NCBI GenBank assembly: GCA_018267215.1
Contig: JAFDYX010000032.1
Location: forward strand, 1-64,000
Direction: 5' to 3'
Source of the DNA: Bacteroidota bacterium
GTDB taxonomy: Bacteria; Bacteroidota; Bacteroidia; Cytophagales; Cyclobacteriaceae
DNA: 64,000 nucleotides
This document shows, in pieces, positions 1-10,200 of this stretch; position 1 is the stretch's first letter; every line of letters starts with the position of its first letter. The notes beneath the pieces were generated by a model. The model was not told the origin of the DNA and did not search any database. It saw nothing but the letters and a program-made list of their open reading frames with translations. The position numbers and the translations under genes were made by a program.

Positions 1-1770
1 ACGGTAACCATCAGTGGTTCTGGTTACGATGGGGCTACGCTCTCTAATAATATAGTCAAGTTCAATGGCGTAGCTGCTACCGTTTCCGCATCTACTTCCA
101 CAACCCTGACAGTGACGGTGCCCAGTGGCGCTCTTTCGGGGCCATTAACAGTTTCCGTGGGCGGGCAAACAGCTACCGGTAATCCTAATTTTATTGTGCC
201 GGCTTTTCAATTTATAACACCCCAGTTTCCATCAACTATTTCAACAGATGGAGCGCTGGCTGCCACTATCTCTGTCAGCGTTCCCATACAAGTATCTAAC
301 CCCTCCTTTATTTATTATGGTCTTTCTTCGGGGGCATCTTCGGCCAAAACCCTATCTGTATCGTTATCAGGTTCTACCTTGTCTGCTTCTGTTTCGCAGA
401 ATGACCCCATCGGGCTGGGTTATTATTTTCAGGCTACCGATCTCTCTACCGGAGTGCTGGTGAAAAGCCAGACGGGACGGGCATATCTTAGTTATACATC
501 GGCCAATAGTCCTTCCCTACCCAACCTTGTGTTTGGTACTTCGCAGCGCGACTATCAGATTATAGCCACACCTATCCGGTATGCAGACAGCACGGTGGCT
601 ACTGTAATGAAATCTTTGGGCGCCTACAACAATACACAATGGCGGCTGTTCGACTATGCCGGTGGCGCCAACGAAGAGTATCCGGGATTTAATTATATCG
701 TGCCCGGCAAAGGCTATTGGTTGATTATCCGCAATCAGGTAACCATCAATCCCGGAGCCGGCACTGCCGTGCACAATGATGAAACCAAACCGTTTCCTAT
801 CAACCTAAAGCAAGGTTGGAATTTAATTGGCAACCCCTATAATTTCCGTATCTCCTGGAATGATGTACTGACGTTTAACAGCTCCCCTTCGTCTGTTGGC
901 AGTCTCAAAACTTTTTCGAATGGCACGCTGGCTGCCAACACAATTTTAAATGCCTGGCAAGGTGGATTTGTTTATGCCCAAACGCCCGTAACGATTTATG
1001 TGTCGCCCCTGCGCAACGCATCGCTGGGCGGAAGGGTTGCTTATCAGAATGTAATATCAGGATCGGAATCATCGGGCAACTGGCAGGTGAACCTGGCGAT
1101 CAGTTCAAACGGTTTAACCAATGAAGTAGGTGGTTTGGGTATGGATGAAAATGCATCAGACAGTAAGTTAGGCCGGGCAGATGAACCTGCCATGAACTTC
1201 CCGAAGGGGCTTTCTATCCCTCAGATTCTTTTCGATCAAAAGAAAGAAGGCATGAACCTAACGAAGTTTATTGCTGCCAACCATACTTCCTACACGTGGG
1301 CTTTCTCAACAGATGCTGCGGGTGAATTGCGGTGGGATGCTTCCGCTTTCGCGGGAAGCGCCCAAGGATTGGTGCTGGTTGACCTCAACCAAAAAATATC
1401 AGTGGATATGCTCCGGGTTTCGTCCTACGATTTTTCAGGAGGCGGCAAATTCAAAATCTATTATGGCAACGAGCGCTACATCAGCACCCAATTAGATGAG
1501 GTGTTGCCCATCTTGGGCGATCCTTATCCCAACCCCTCGAATGGTATCATTAAACTGCCGCTGCGTGTGTCGGCCGAAACCGGCAGCACCAGCATACAGG
1601 CCACCTTATTTGATATGGAAGGAAAACAAGTGTTAAATTGGAATTCGGAAGAGGTGTTTACAGGGAGCCACGTGATGGAGATAGATTCCCACTTGCCAGC
1701 CGGCCTTTACATAATGAAACTGAACACACACCAGGGTGATATGAAAGTAGTGAAAGTAATTATTAACTAA
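1..1770 (+). CDS. T9SS-exported IPT/TIG-domain protein, C-terminal part (5' truncated)
   Basis: The reading frame is open from the first base of the window, so the N-terminus lies upstream and the first Met at 112 is not a real start. The first ~55 residues look like an IPT/TIG immunoglobulin-like repeat (TVTISGSGYDG...KFNG...LTVTVPSG). The middle has Gly/Trp/Asn-rich stretches such as GKGYWLI and GWNLIGNPYNF that recur in Bacteroidota surface proteins. The last ~80 residues form a type IX secretion sorting domain: it starts GDPYPNPSNG, has LPAGLYIMKL, and ends KVVKVIIN. The protein is therefore probably carried across the outer membrane by T9SS and anchored or released. No catalytic motif is visible in the part present. 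The caspase-like gene follows 20 bp later and is probably co-transcribed. Confidence 0.85.
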   Translation, partial: TVTISGSGYDGATLSNNIVKFNGVAATVSASTSTTLTVTVPSGALSGPLTVSVGGQTATGNPNFIVPAFQFITPQFPSTISTDGALAATISVSVPIQVSNPSFIYYGLSSGASSAKTLSVSLSGSTLSASVSQNDPIGLGYYFQATDLSTGVLVKSQTGRAYLSYTSANSPSLPNLVFGTSQRDYQIIATPIRYADSTVATVMKSLGAYNNTQWRLFDYAGGANEEYPGFNYIVPGKGYWLIIRNQVTINPGAGTAVHNDETKPFPINLKQGWNLIGNPYNFRISWNDVLTFNSSPSSVGSLKTFSNGTLAANTILNAWQGGFVYAQTPVTIYVSPLRNASLGGRVAYQNVISGSESSGNWQVNLAISSNGLTNEVGGLGMDENASDSKLGRADEPAMNFPKGLSIPQILFDQKKEGMNLTKFIAANHTSYTWAFSTDAAGELRWDASAFAGSAQGLVLVDLNQKISVDMLRVSSYDFSGGGKFKIYYGNERYISTQLDEVLPILGDPYPNPSNGIIKLPLRVSAETGSTSIQATLFDMEGKQVLNWNSEEVFTGSHVMEIDSHLPAGLYIMKLNTHQGDMKVVKVIIN

Positions 1771-1790
1771 CCTAACTAAACCACAATACC

Positions 1791-2915
1791 ATGTCTGCTC
1801 CCCTAAAATTTTTGAAAGTGCTGTTGCTGCTCACAGCCGGATATGTTACTTCGTATGGACAGGTTGTTGAAAAAACAACCTCTCCTGTTCGTCTCACATT
1901 GAAAGACACTTCTCCACCGGAGATCAAACTTTTATATAAAAACAACGGAGCGCTTACCCGGGATGGAAAAGTAGAAGTTACGATTAGTGTGAGAGATCAA
2001 TCGGATATTTTGTCCGTATCCATAGACAATGAGATGCAGCCGGTGCCGAACGGCCAGGATTCAGTTACCTATGCCAAAATATTTGCACCCGACCACGAGG
2101 TGTTGGTAAGGGCAAAGGATAAATTTAACAATGTTAAAGAACGCTCGCTGATCATACGCGGGCAAGCCCCCCAGCCTGCTGCCACATCATTGGCAAGTGA
2201 GCTGCCTGTGCGCAAGAACTATATGCTTCTCATTGCAGAACAAGAGTATGGCGACCCTACGATCGCATCGCTGAGCGAGCCCTTCAAAGATGCACTGTCG
2301 CTCAAAGATTTGTTGGTAAAAAAATACACCTTTAACGAGAACGAAATTTCGCTGTTGAAGAATCCTACCTACGAAGAAATTGAAATTGAATTTGAGCGCC
2401 TGAGCCGGGTGGTTACCGCCAACGATAACCTGTTACTGTTTTATGCGGGGCATGGATTTTTTGATGAAAAAACAAACATAGGGTATTGGTTGCCTTCTGA
2501 TGCCCAGTCGAAAAATAAAGCCCGTTGGTTTAGAAACAGTGCCTTGGTTGAAAATATAGGCGCGATTAATGCCAAGCATACTTTACTGATTGCCGATGCC
2601 TGCTTTAGCGGAAGCATTTTTAAAACGCGGGCGCCCTTTAACAACGGAAGCATTGATATTGCCAACATGATGAAGCGGCCAAGCCGCAAGGCCATGACGA
2701 GCGGGTCTCTCTCTACCGTGCCGGACAAGAGTATGTTTATGAAATACCTGATCAAATCACTAACAGAAAACAACAACAAATATTTGCCATCGGAAGACCT
2801 ATTCGATGAAGTCAGGATCAGCCTGAAAAGCAATTCAGACATTAGGCCTTTGTATGGCGAAATAAAAGACGTGGGCGATGAGGGCGGAAATTTTGTTTTT
2901 ATCCTCAGAGACTGA
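1791..2915 (+). CDS. Caspase-family (peptidase C14) protein with signal peptide
   Basis: 374 residues. A hydrophobic N-terminus (LKFLKVLLLLTAGYVTSYGQ) looks like a signal peptide. Residues ~40-130 form an Ig-like beta domain, and from ~140 there is a caspase/metacaspase p20 fold. The catalytic dyad is visible: His221 in LLFYAGHG and Cys271 in IADACFSGS, at the spacing usual for C14 proteases. The family cleaves after Asp or Arg/Lys. Bacterial members serve in proteolysis, stress or defence, and the signal peptide here argues for a role outside the cytoplasm. It sits directly behind a T9SS substrate gene, but nothing shows that it processes that protein. Confident about family, not about substrate. 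Confidence 0.85.
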   Translation: MSAPLKFLKVLLLLTAGYVTSYGQVVEKTTSPVRLTLKDTSPPEIKLLYKNNGALTRDGKVEVTISVRDQSDILSVSIDNEMQPVPNGQDSVTYAKIFAPDHEVLVRAKDKFNNVKERSLIIRGQAPQPAATSLASELPVRKNYMLLIAEQEYGDPTIASLSEPFKDALSLKDLLVKKYTFNENEISLLKNPTYEEIEIEFERLSRVVTANDNLLLFYAGHGFFDEKTNIGYWLPSDAQSKNKARWFRNSALVENIGAINAKHTLLIADACFSGSIFKTRAPFNNGSIDIANMMKRPSRKAMTSGSLSTVPDKSMFMKYLIKSLTENNNKYLPSEDLFDEVRISLKSNSDIRPLYGEIKDVGDEGGNFVFILRD

Positions 2916-2982
2916 GTAGAAAGAGGAGATCAGAATAATTTCAAAAATTCTCTACTGGTGCAAGCTTGTCTTGGTTGTAGTT

Positions 2983-3037
2983 AGTCAACTATCTTTTCAA
3001 TAGGAGTGTATGCTTAACCAAATTGAAAGATATGACT
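2983..3037. repeat. Imperfect inverted repeat (hairpin) in intergenic DNA
   Basis: The arms AGTCA plus TATCTTTTCAAT (2983-3001) pair with ATTGAAAGATA plus TGACT (3022-3037), about 16 base pairs with two small bulges around a 20-base loop. It lies 68 bases after the caspase-like gene. No T-run follows the right arm, so it is not a classic intrinsic terminator. It may be a small palindromic repeat. Confidence 0.5.
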
Positions 3038-3053
3038 TGTACTTAAAATCTCA

Positions 3054-3088
3054 CCTCAATCCTCTCCAGAGAGAGGAAGTTGATGAGG
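3054..3088. repeat. Palindromic element, CCTCTC-type hairpin
   Basis: A perfect 7-bp stem TCCTCTC/GAGAGGA (3060-3066 with 3071-3077) closes a 4-base loop. An outer CCTCA/TGAGG pairing (3054-3058 with 3084-3088) extends it. Hairpins of this 'CCTC..CAGAG..GAGG' type are common between genes in Bacteroidota genomes (general knowledge). This copy looks like one of them or a relic. Confidence 0.5.
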
Positions 3089-3118
3089 CTTTAGTAAACA
3101 ACATTGTTAACCCGATAT

Positions 3119-3223
3119 CTCTGCGTGCTTTGCGATTAAAATTGCTTAGTGCATTTAAAATCGAATAGTAGTTAGTGAAGAATGCTGACCACAGTTCGGG
3201 GATGGCTTCGCTTTGCTCGCCAT
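3119..3223. repeat. Fragments resembling dispersed Bacteroidota intergenic repeats
   Basis: Two pieces resemble sequences scattered between genes in many Bacteroidota. One is CTCTGCGTGCTTTGCGATTA at 3119-3138. The other is GGATGGCTTCGCTTTGCTCG and following bases at 3200-3223, with short arms ATGGC/GCCAT. Their translation on the minus strand gives a short spurious frame (3051-3293) that should not be read as a gene. With the two hairpins just upstream, they account for most of the 385 bases between the caspase-like and deacetylase-like genes (2916-3300). Confidence 0.5.
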
Positions 3224-3300
3224 GACAAATGTAAAATAACAAATAAATCAAATCTACCTGACTGACTCTTATGGTAAAATAACCAAATTGCACGAATAAA

Positions 3301-4560
3301 ATGAACGCGCCATTTGTAGTTTATCTGAGGTCTGATGCGGCTCGCTATGAGGCTGAAATTTCATATTGCTTTAAGCTGCTCGGAAAAAACATCAACAAAC
3401 ATATACAGGTTGTAGCAGGCGATAGCCATCAACCATCTGTCGGTTTTGCCGATGGCAGCACCATCCGGCTGGCACAGGTGTGGGACAAACTTCTGCAAGC
3501 TTCTGTTGATGCCTCAGGAATTATCAGAGACAGCAACCACACACCCGACTTGCTTGCTTCGGTATTTTATCTGGTCAACTCCCTGCAAGAATACACCAGT
3601 CCGGAAAAAGATGAACTAGGGCGGTTTCGCTATCAGGCCAGCTACCAATACAAGCATACGCTGGCTCGACATAATTTAGTGCAGCAACACCTCAATGAAA
3701 TTTGCCGCTTGCTGCAGTGGCAGCCCTCGCAAGAAAAAACAAAATTTTTTCTCAGTCACGATATCGACTCGGTGTACGGAGCTTGGTTGGAAGATGGTTT
3801 TTATGTATTAAAAAAAGGACGGGTTGATCTCTTCCTGGCCATGCTGTTCCGCATGACCATCGCCCGCCCCGACTGGCTCAACATGGATCAAATCATGAAA
3901 CTGGAAGACATCCATGGTTGCAAGTCAACGTTTTTTTGGTTGGTAAAAAAAGGAAGAATAAACCAGCGCGAGCGCAATGCCGACTATCGGTTTCGTTCGC
4001 CATCAATCCAAAAAATAGTTGGCCGCACGGTGGCTGCCGGTTTCGGTCGTGGTATCCACAAAAGTATTTCTGATACAAGCCTGGCGGACGAGTGCCATCT
4101 GCTCGGGGCGGAAGTGAAAGCCAACCGGTACCATTATTTAAAATTCAACCTGCCACAGGCTTGGCGCGAAATAGAATCGGCCGAACTGGCTATGGACGCC
4201 AGCCTCGGGTTTGCCGATGCCATGGGCTTCCGCAACAGCTACGGCCTCCCCTTCAACCCCTATAGTTTTGAAACAAACACCCCACACCATTTCATTGAAG
4301 TGCCCTTGCACGTAATGGATCGTACTTTCTTTCAATACCAAAAAAATTCGCCACAACATGCTGCTACCGAAATCATTGACTTCTTTGAGGCCAACCGCAC
4401 TTCGTGTGTTATTTCAGTGCTGTGGCACAATAATTTTTTCTCTAACTATAAGTTTAAAGGGTATGGGCAACTGTACCAAAAAATACTGGGCTACATCCAC
4501 GAAAGTAAATCGGCCACGGTAATACCCGAGGAGTTGATCAGCCGGTATTCATTTTACTGA
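3301..4560 (+). CDS. Polysaccharide-deacetylase-like (CE4-type fold) protein
   Basis: 419 residues, no signal peptide. The N-terminal ~130 residues resemble the leader domain found in front of many Bacteroidota deacetylase-like proteins (DUF7033 type, recognised only loosely). From ~150 the sequence has CE4-like landmarks: LSHDIDS, matching the metal-binding Asp motif; GRGIHKS, where CE4 enzymes carry a His motif; RYHYLKF; GFRNSYGLPFNPY; and a late WHN. CE4 enzymes remove N-acetyl groups from amino sugars with a bound metal. The second His of the usual HxxxH pair is not obvious, so activity is uncertain. It stands alone, with an ATG directly after an AT-rich leader. It could act in lipopolysaccharide or exopolysaccharide modification. 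Confidence 0.7.
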   Translation: MNAPFVVYLRSDAARYEAEISYCFKLLGKNINKHIQVVAGDSHQPSVGFADGSTIRLAQVWDKLLQASVDASGIIRDSNHTPDLLASVFYLVNSLQEYTSPEKDELGRFRYQASYQYKHTLARHNLVQQHLNEICRLLQWQPSQEKTKFFLSHDIDSVYGAWLEDGFYVLKKGRVDLFLAMLFRMTIARPDWLNMDQIMKLEDIHGCKSTFFWLVKKGRINQRERNADYRFRSPSIQKIVGRTVAAGFGRGIHKSISDTSLADECHLLGAEVKANRYHYLKFNLPQAWREIESAELAMDASLGFADAMGFRNSYGLPFNPYSFETNTPHHFIEVPLHVMDRTFFQYQKNSPQHAATEIIDFFEANRTSCVISVLWHNNFFSNYKFKGYGQLYQKILGYIHESKSATVIPEELISRYSFY

Positions 4561-4788
4561 CTACGCCTTCTAAATTTATTTAACTGTGCACGCAACTCCG
4601 CCTATTTTCTTCCGTTGAGAAGGTAAGAGAAATGGTAATTATTCAACAGTAAAACTGATGACTCCCTTCGCCCCTTAATTCTGCCGTTCGTTCCTTGAAT
4701 TGGAAACGATGTATTTAACTTGATTTTAACTTTCTTTGTAACGGCATTTTAATTCTTATTTAGATTGTTGCACTAAAATTCCCCGATA

Positions 4789-6102
4789 ATGTTTTTAAGG
4801 CTTTTAGGTTTCATTATAGCAGTCCATTTTTTGAGTGCCGTTCATGCGCAGCAAACCCCCACCCCACCTGATACGCTGACACTGACGCTGGCCGATGCCG
4901 AAAAAATCATGATCAGCCAAAACCTGATCTTGCTGGCCAGACAATACGATATTTCTGCTGCGCGAGCACAAGTGGTGCAGGCCAAACTGTGGGACAACCC
5001 CACCATGTACTTCGAAACAAATCCATACAACGGGCAAACCCGAAAGTTTTTTGCTTACTACCCAAGTGACCAACTCAATGCCAACGGCAACTATGCCGGC
5101 AATGAAACCATTGGCTCGATAGATCAGCTAATAAAGACCGCAGGCAAACGCAGCAACTTGGTAAAACTCAACCGCATCAATGCCGAGATAGCCGAGTTTG
5201 TTTTTTACGATGCGCTGCGCAGCTTAAAATATACATTGCGCGATGACTTCTCTTTGCTGGTACAGTTTCAGCAGTCCATCAACCTGTTGAACGATGAAAT
5301 TGTGGCGGCCGAGCGGCTGGTAAACATTACACAAGAACAACTGTTGAAAGGAAACTTTGCCGAAAAAGATTTGATCCGCCTGCAGGCGCTGGAGTTTTCG
5401 CTGCAGATGATGAAGCGCGACTTCTTAAAGCAATCGGCCGACACGCAAGCTGAAATGAAAACTTTGCTCGGAGTAAAACCCAACGTATTTCTGGTGGCCA
5501 CGCGCGACACCACCATTTACTCAAGACCATTGCCACCACTGGTAGAACCACTGATAGATATGGCGCAAGAAAAACGATCGGACTTAAAAGCCATGGAAGG
5601 CCAATTCCGCGCAGCCGAAATGAACGTGCGCCTGCAAAAATCATTGGCCGTACCCGATGCGGACATTACCGTGAACTACACCCGGTACTCTAACTACATC
5701 ATTGACTACATCGGCCTGGGGCTGCGCACCGAGTTGCCTTTATTAAACCGCAACCAAGGAAACATACGCACCGCCAAAGAGGCGCTCAACTCGCAGCAAT
5801 CTTCGTACAACAATATGCAGAAGCAGGTAAGCAACGAAGTGGTGGCTGCATTCAGTCAATTACAAAACAGCAAGAATGCCTACGAAAGTTTCGACCGGCC
5901 TTTCATCGGGAAATTTGATACATATTTCAAAAAACTGATCATCAACTTTCAGCGAAGGGTAATAGGCCTGATCGAGTTCATCGATTTTTTTGAAACCTAT
6001 CGCGACACCAAGCTCTCTTCATTTAATCTGGAACAAGATTATTTTGAAGCCATGGAACAATTGAATTTTAAAGTAGGCACCGAAGTAATAAACACGAAAT
6101 AA
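4789..6102 (+). CDS. TolC-family outer membrane channel of metal efflux system
   Basis: 437 residues with a signal peptide (MFLRLLGFIIAVHFLSAVHAQ) followed by two repeats of the outer-membrane-efflux domain. Typical features are LTLADAEKIMISQNLILLARQYDI near the start, long amphipathic helices, and the internal second copy around residue 260 (LIDMAQEKRSDLKAMEGQFRAAEMN). It would be the trimeric outer-membrane duct of a three-part pump. It is the first gene of a tight operon: 4 bases to the adaptor, then pump, regulator and kinase. The length matches CzcC/CusC proteins. Confidence 0.9.
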   Translation: MFLRLLGFIIAVHFLSAVHAQQTPTPPDTLTLTLADAEKIMISQNLILLARQYDISAARAQVVQAKLWDNPTMYFETNPYNGQTRKFFAYYPSDQLNANGNYAGNETIGSIDQLIKTAGKRSNLVKLNRINAEIAEFVFYDALRSLKYTLRDDFSLLVQFQQSINLLNDEIVAAERLVNITQEQLLKGNFAEKDLIRLQALEFSLQMMKRDFLKQSADTQAEMKTLLGVKPNVFLVATRDTTIYSRPLPPLVEPLIDMAQEKRSDLKAMEGQFRAAEMNVRLQKSLAVPDADITVNYTRYSNYIIDYIGLGLRTELPLLNRNQGNIRTAKEALNSQQSSYNNMQKQVSNEVVAAFSQLQNSKNAYESFDRPFIGKFDTYFKKLIINFQRRVIGLIEFIDFFETYRDTKLSSFNLEQDYFEAMEQLNFKVGTEVINTK

Positions 6103-6106
6103 ATTT

Positions 6107-7198
6107 ATGATACGACTCTCCCCGATCGCTCTTTTCCTTATTGTGTGGCTGGCCGTCAGTTGCGGTAATCACAGTAAAGACAACACGGGCACACCCAAAG
6201 GATACTGTGTTTCAGATTCGCTGGCCAAAATTATCCGTTTCGATACGGTAAAAATTAAACCGCTCTTCCGCGAGGTGCGGATGACGGGAAAAATATCGTT
6301 TGATGAAGACAAAGTGGTGCACGTCTTCCCGCCCGTGTCGGGCATTGTGCAAGATGTAACCGTATCGTTGGGCGACTACGTACAACCCGGCCAAATTTTG
6401 GCGAAGATCAAAAGCTCTGACATTGCCGCCTACAACTCGCAATACACTACCGCGCTGGCCAACCTCTCCATTGCCAAACGTACGCAAGATTTTACCGAAG
6501 AACTTTTTAAATCAGGAGCCGCTTCAGAAAAAGATTTGTCGGTAGCCCGCGATAACACCAAAGTGGCCGAGTCTGAAGTAAACCGGATCAAACAAGTACT
6601 TTCTTTGTATGGTGGAGGAGGGGCCGAATACTATTATTTAAAATCACCGATACCGGGGTTCATCGTAGAAAAGAAAATTACAGAAGGCACCATCATCCGC
6701 CCCGATGCATCCGACTATGCGCTGACAATTTCAGATTTAAAAGAAGTGTGGGTACTGGGCAATGCTTTTGAGCGCGACCTGGAGGGCATTGAAGTGGGCG
6801 ACCCTGTCTATGTAAAGACATTGGCTTACGAGAAAGTTTATAAAGGGAAAGTGAACAAAATTTCGCGCACGATTGACCCTACCACCAAAACCAACAAAGT
6901 ACGGGTAGTGATCGAAAACCCCGACTTTAAATTGCAACCTGAAATGTATGCCACTGTAACGGTGCATGCCAATATTGAAAAAGATCTGTCCGCCATACCG
7001 GCCGAAGCCTCTATATTTAATGAGAACCGCTACTTTGTAGTGGCCTACAAAGACAAATGCCATCTGGAAATACTGCCGCTCGAACCTCAATCTACTGTGG
7101 GGAAAATTATGTACCTCAACAACAAACTGTCTCCGGGCACAGTCATCGTTTCCAAATACCAACTTTTGATCTACAACGAACTTAGCGCCCTCAACTAA
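6107..7198 (+). CDS. RND efflux periplasmic adaptor lipoprotein (CzcB/CusB type)
   Basis: 363 residues. The signal peptide ends in a lipobox, AVSC with Cys19, so the protein is probably anchored in a membrane by lipid. It has the membrane-fusion-protein order: a barrel-sandwich half (GIVQDVTVSLGDYVQPGQIL), a short helical hairpin (~residues 105-165), the returning lipoyl half (SPIPGFIVEKKITEGTII), and a beta-barrel domain (VWVLGNAFERDLEGI, VGDPVYVKT). It links the inner-membrane pump to the TolC-like channel. There is no N-terminal His-rich metal-binding extension. It is followed 5 bases later by the pump gene. Confidence 0.92.
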   Translation: MIRLSPIALFLIVWLAVSCGNHSKDNTGTPKGYCVSDSLAKIIRFDTVKIKPLFREVRMTGKISFDEDKVVHVFPPVSGIVQDVTVSLGDYVQPGQILAKIKSSDIAAYNSQYTTALANLSIAKRTQDFTEELFKSGAASEKDLSVARDNTKVAESEVNRIKQVLSLYGGGGAEYYYLKSPIPGFIVEKKITEGTIIRPDASDYALTISDLKEVWVLGNAFERDLEGIEVGDPVYVKTLAYEKVYKGKVNKISRTIDPTTKTNKVRVVIENPDFKLQPEMYATVTVHANIEKDLSAIPAEASIFNENRYFVVAYKDKCHLEILPLEPQSTVGKIMYLNNKLSPGTVIVSKYQLLIYNELSALN

Positions 7199-7203
7199 TC
7201 CCT

Positions 7204-10200
7204 ATGCTCCGTTTACTAAAAGGCATTATCACATTTTCGCTGGCCAACCGGGTGTATGTTCTCCTTTTTGCTGCTGCCCTGATTATTTCCGGATACATCG
7301 CCTATCGCAACACACCTATTGTTGCTTTTCCTGATTTAACCAACACGCGTATTACCATCATCACACAATGGCCGGGACGGAGCGCACAAGAAATAGAACG
7401 CTTCATTACCATTCCGATTGAAATAGAAATGAACACCGTGCCCAAGCGCACACAGGTTCGCTCTATTTCATTGTTCGGTTTGTCGGTAGTTTATATCATT
7501 TTTGACGACAACGTACAAGACTTTGAAGGCAGGCAGTATGTTGTAAACCGGCTGGCTAATATTGACTTTCCGGATGGTGTTTCTCCCTCGTTAACTCCGC
7601 CTCAGGGGCCTACGGATGAAATCTACCGATTTACGCTTGAGTCTAAACAATTCAACGCGCGCGACATGAAATCAATCATGGATTGGGTGATTGACCGGGG
7701 GGTTAAATCAGTACCTGGTGTGGCCGACTTGGTCAGCTTTGGCGGAGAGGTAAAAACGTATGAGGTATCCATTGACCCCGCCCTGCTGGTTCGCTACGAC
7801 ATCACCATCTCCGATGTGTTCAACGCCATTTCGAAAAGCAATATCAACGTGGGGGGCGATGTAATCACCCACAGCCAGCAAGCTTATGTAGTGCGCGGCA
7901 TCGGGTTGCTGACTGATATCAAAAGTATCCGCAACGTGATCATTGATACCTATGCAGGATCGCCCGTCTTTTTAAAAGATGTGGGCAAAGTGCAAGAATC
8001 TAATTTGCCGCCATTGGGCTATGTAGGCCGCGACTCCACCAAGAATACAGTGGAAGGTATCGTCATCCTGCGGAAAGGAGAAAACCCCAGCCCGGTGATT
8101 GATGCTCTCAAAGAAAAAATAAAAGACCTTAACGACAATGTGTTGCCGGGCGATCTGAAAATTGTTCCGTTTTACGATCGGTCTAATCTGATCAATTATA
8201 CCGTTGAAACAGTAACACACAATCTGGTGGAAGGAATGTTTTTAGTGTGCTTAGTGGTGATGTTGTTTCTGGGCGATTGGCGCGCTACGCTGGTGGCATC
8301 ATTTACAATTCCTTTCGCTTTGCTGTTTGCCTTTTTCTGTTTGCGGATGATGGGTATGTCTGCCAATTTACTTTCGCTCGGTGCCATTGACTTTGGTATT
8401 ATTGTAGACGGCACTGTGGTAATGACAGAAGGGCTTTTTATCATACTTGATAAGAAAGCACACGATCTGGGTATGGAGCGCTTTAACAAGACTCTGAAAT
8501 TGGGTACTATACGCAAGGCTGGTCAAAACTTGTCGCGCTCGGTGTTCTTTGCGGCACTTATTATCCTTACTGCCCTCATTCCTATTTTCGCTTTTCAACG
8601 GGTGGAAGGAAAAATGTTTTCCCCTCTTGCATTTACATTAGGCTTTGCGTTGATCGGTGCACTTATCTCCGCCTTGACTATCGTACCCGTGCTGGTGAGT
8701 TTCTTGCTTGATAAAAATGTAGTAGAGAAGCACACTTTTATGACACGGGGGCTGTCGTGGGTATTTGAGCGATCGCTTACGTGGGTTGACAAAAATAGAA
8801 AAGTGAGTTATGGTGTAGCAGCCGCATCCTGGTTAATTGCAATTATTTCTGCTTTTTCATTAGGTACAGAATTTTTGCCCCACCTCAACGAAGGCGCCAT
8901 CTACATCCGTGCACAGATGCCCTACAGCACCAGCCTGCAACAAAGTATAGATATCAGCGAAAAATTACGAGCGATCATGGCCTCGTACCCGGAAGTAAAA
9001 CGGGTGCTCTCGCAAACCGGCCGGCCAAATGATGGAACTGATGCCACCGGTTTTTTTAATATCGAACTTCATGCAGAACTGCTGCCCAAAAAAGAGTGGA
9101 AACGAAAAATCTCGAAAGAAGAATTGATAGAAGAAATGCGTGCCCATTTAGAACAATACCCGGGCATTGTATTTAATTTTTCGCAGCCAATCATGGATAA
9201 TGTAGAAGAAGCCGTATCGGGTGTAAAAGGATCGCTGGCAGTAAAAATATTTGGGTACGAACCCGAGCAGTTAGAAGACTACGCCCTGCAGGTAAACAAC
9301 GCCATCAAAGATGTGCCCGGTGTGGCCGACTTGGGTATCATCCATTTAAAAGGGCAACCTGAAATTCAAATCCTGCTCGACCAGGATAAGATGGCTGCCT
9401 ACGGAGTAACCACGGTAGATGCCAACGCAGTAATCGAAATGGCCGTAGGCGGAAAAACCGTAACAGAAAAATTTGAAGGCGAGCGTAAATTTGATATCCG
9501 CGTCCGTTATCTGCCAGAATACAGAAACTCGCCTGAAGCGCTGGGCAATTTACTGGTGCCAACCGTAAGGGGAAGTCAGGTAAAACTAGGAAGCGTTGCC
9601 GACATTAGGCCTGTTTCGGGTAACGCATTTTTATATCGAGAAAATAACCGCAGATTTATTGCTGTAAAATTTTCTGTTAGCGGACGCGACCTGGGCAGCA
9701 CAGTTGCCGATGCCCAGAAAATGGTAAGCAAAGCTCTCCCTAAACTACCCAAAGGCGTAAGCATTGAGTGGAAAGGAGAATTTGAAAACCAGGTGCGCGC
9801 CACGGCTCGGCTCAAACAAGTTATCCCCATCAGTTTAGGAATTATTTTTATTCTTCTCTTCACTGCATTCGGTAATGTACGCGATGCTGCACTGATATTT
9901 TTAAATGTTCCTTTTTCTCTGATGGGCGGAATCTTAGCACTACATCTTACCGGCACTAATTTTAGCATTGCAGCCGGCATCGGCTTTATCTGTCTTTTTG
10001 GAATTGCCGTGCAGGCAGGTGTTATTTTAATATCTATCTTTAAATTAAATTTACAAGAAGGAATGACACTTCGGCAAGCTGTTTTCTATGGAACTTTGCG
10101 AAGAGTAAGACCTGTGTTCATGACCGCACTCATGTCTATTTGTGGATTAAGTCCAGCCGCCCTGAGCACAGGCATTGGCTCGGAAACTCAAAAACCTCTT

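Noticed and set aside
3051-3293. 80-codon minus-strand frame before the deacetylase-like gene
   Set aside because: Its translation is that of intergenic repeat fragments, not a protein family.
2916-3300. tRNA or small RNA gene in the gap
   Set aside because: Hairpins are present but no cloverleaf or recognisable RNA family; repeats explain the structure better.
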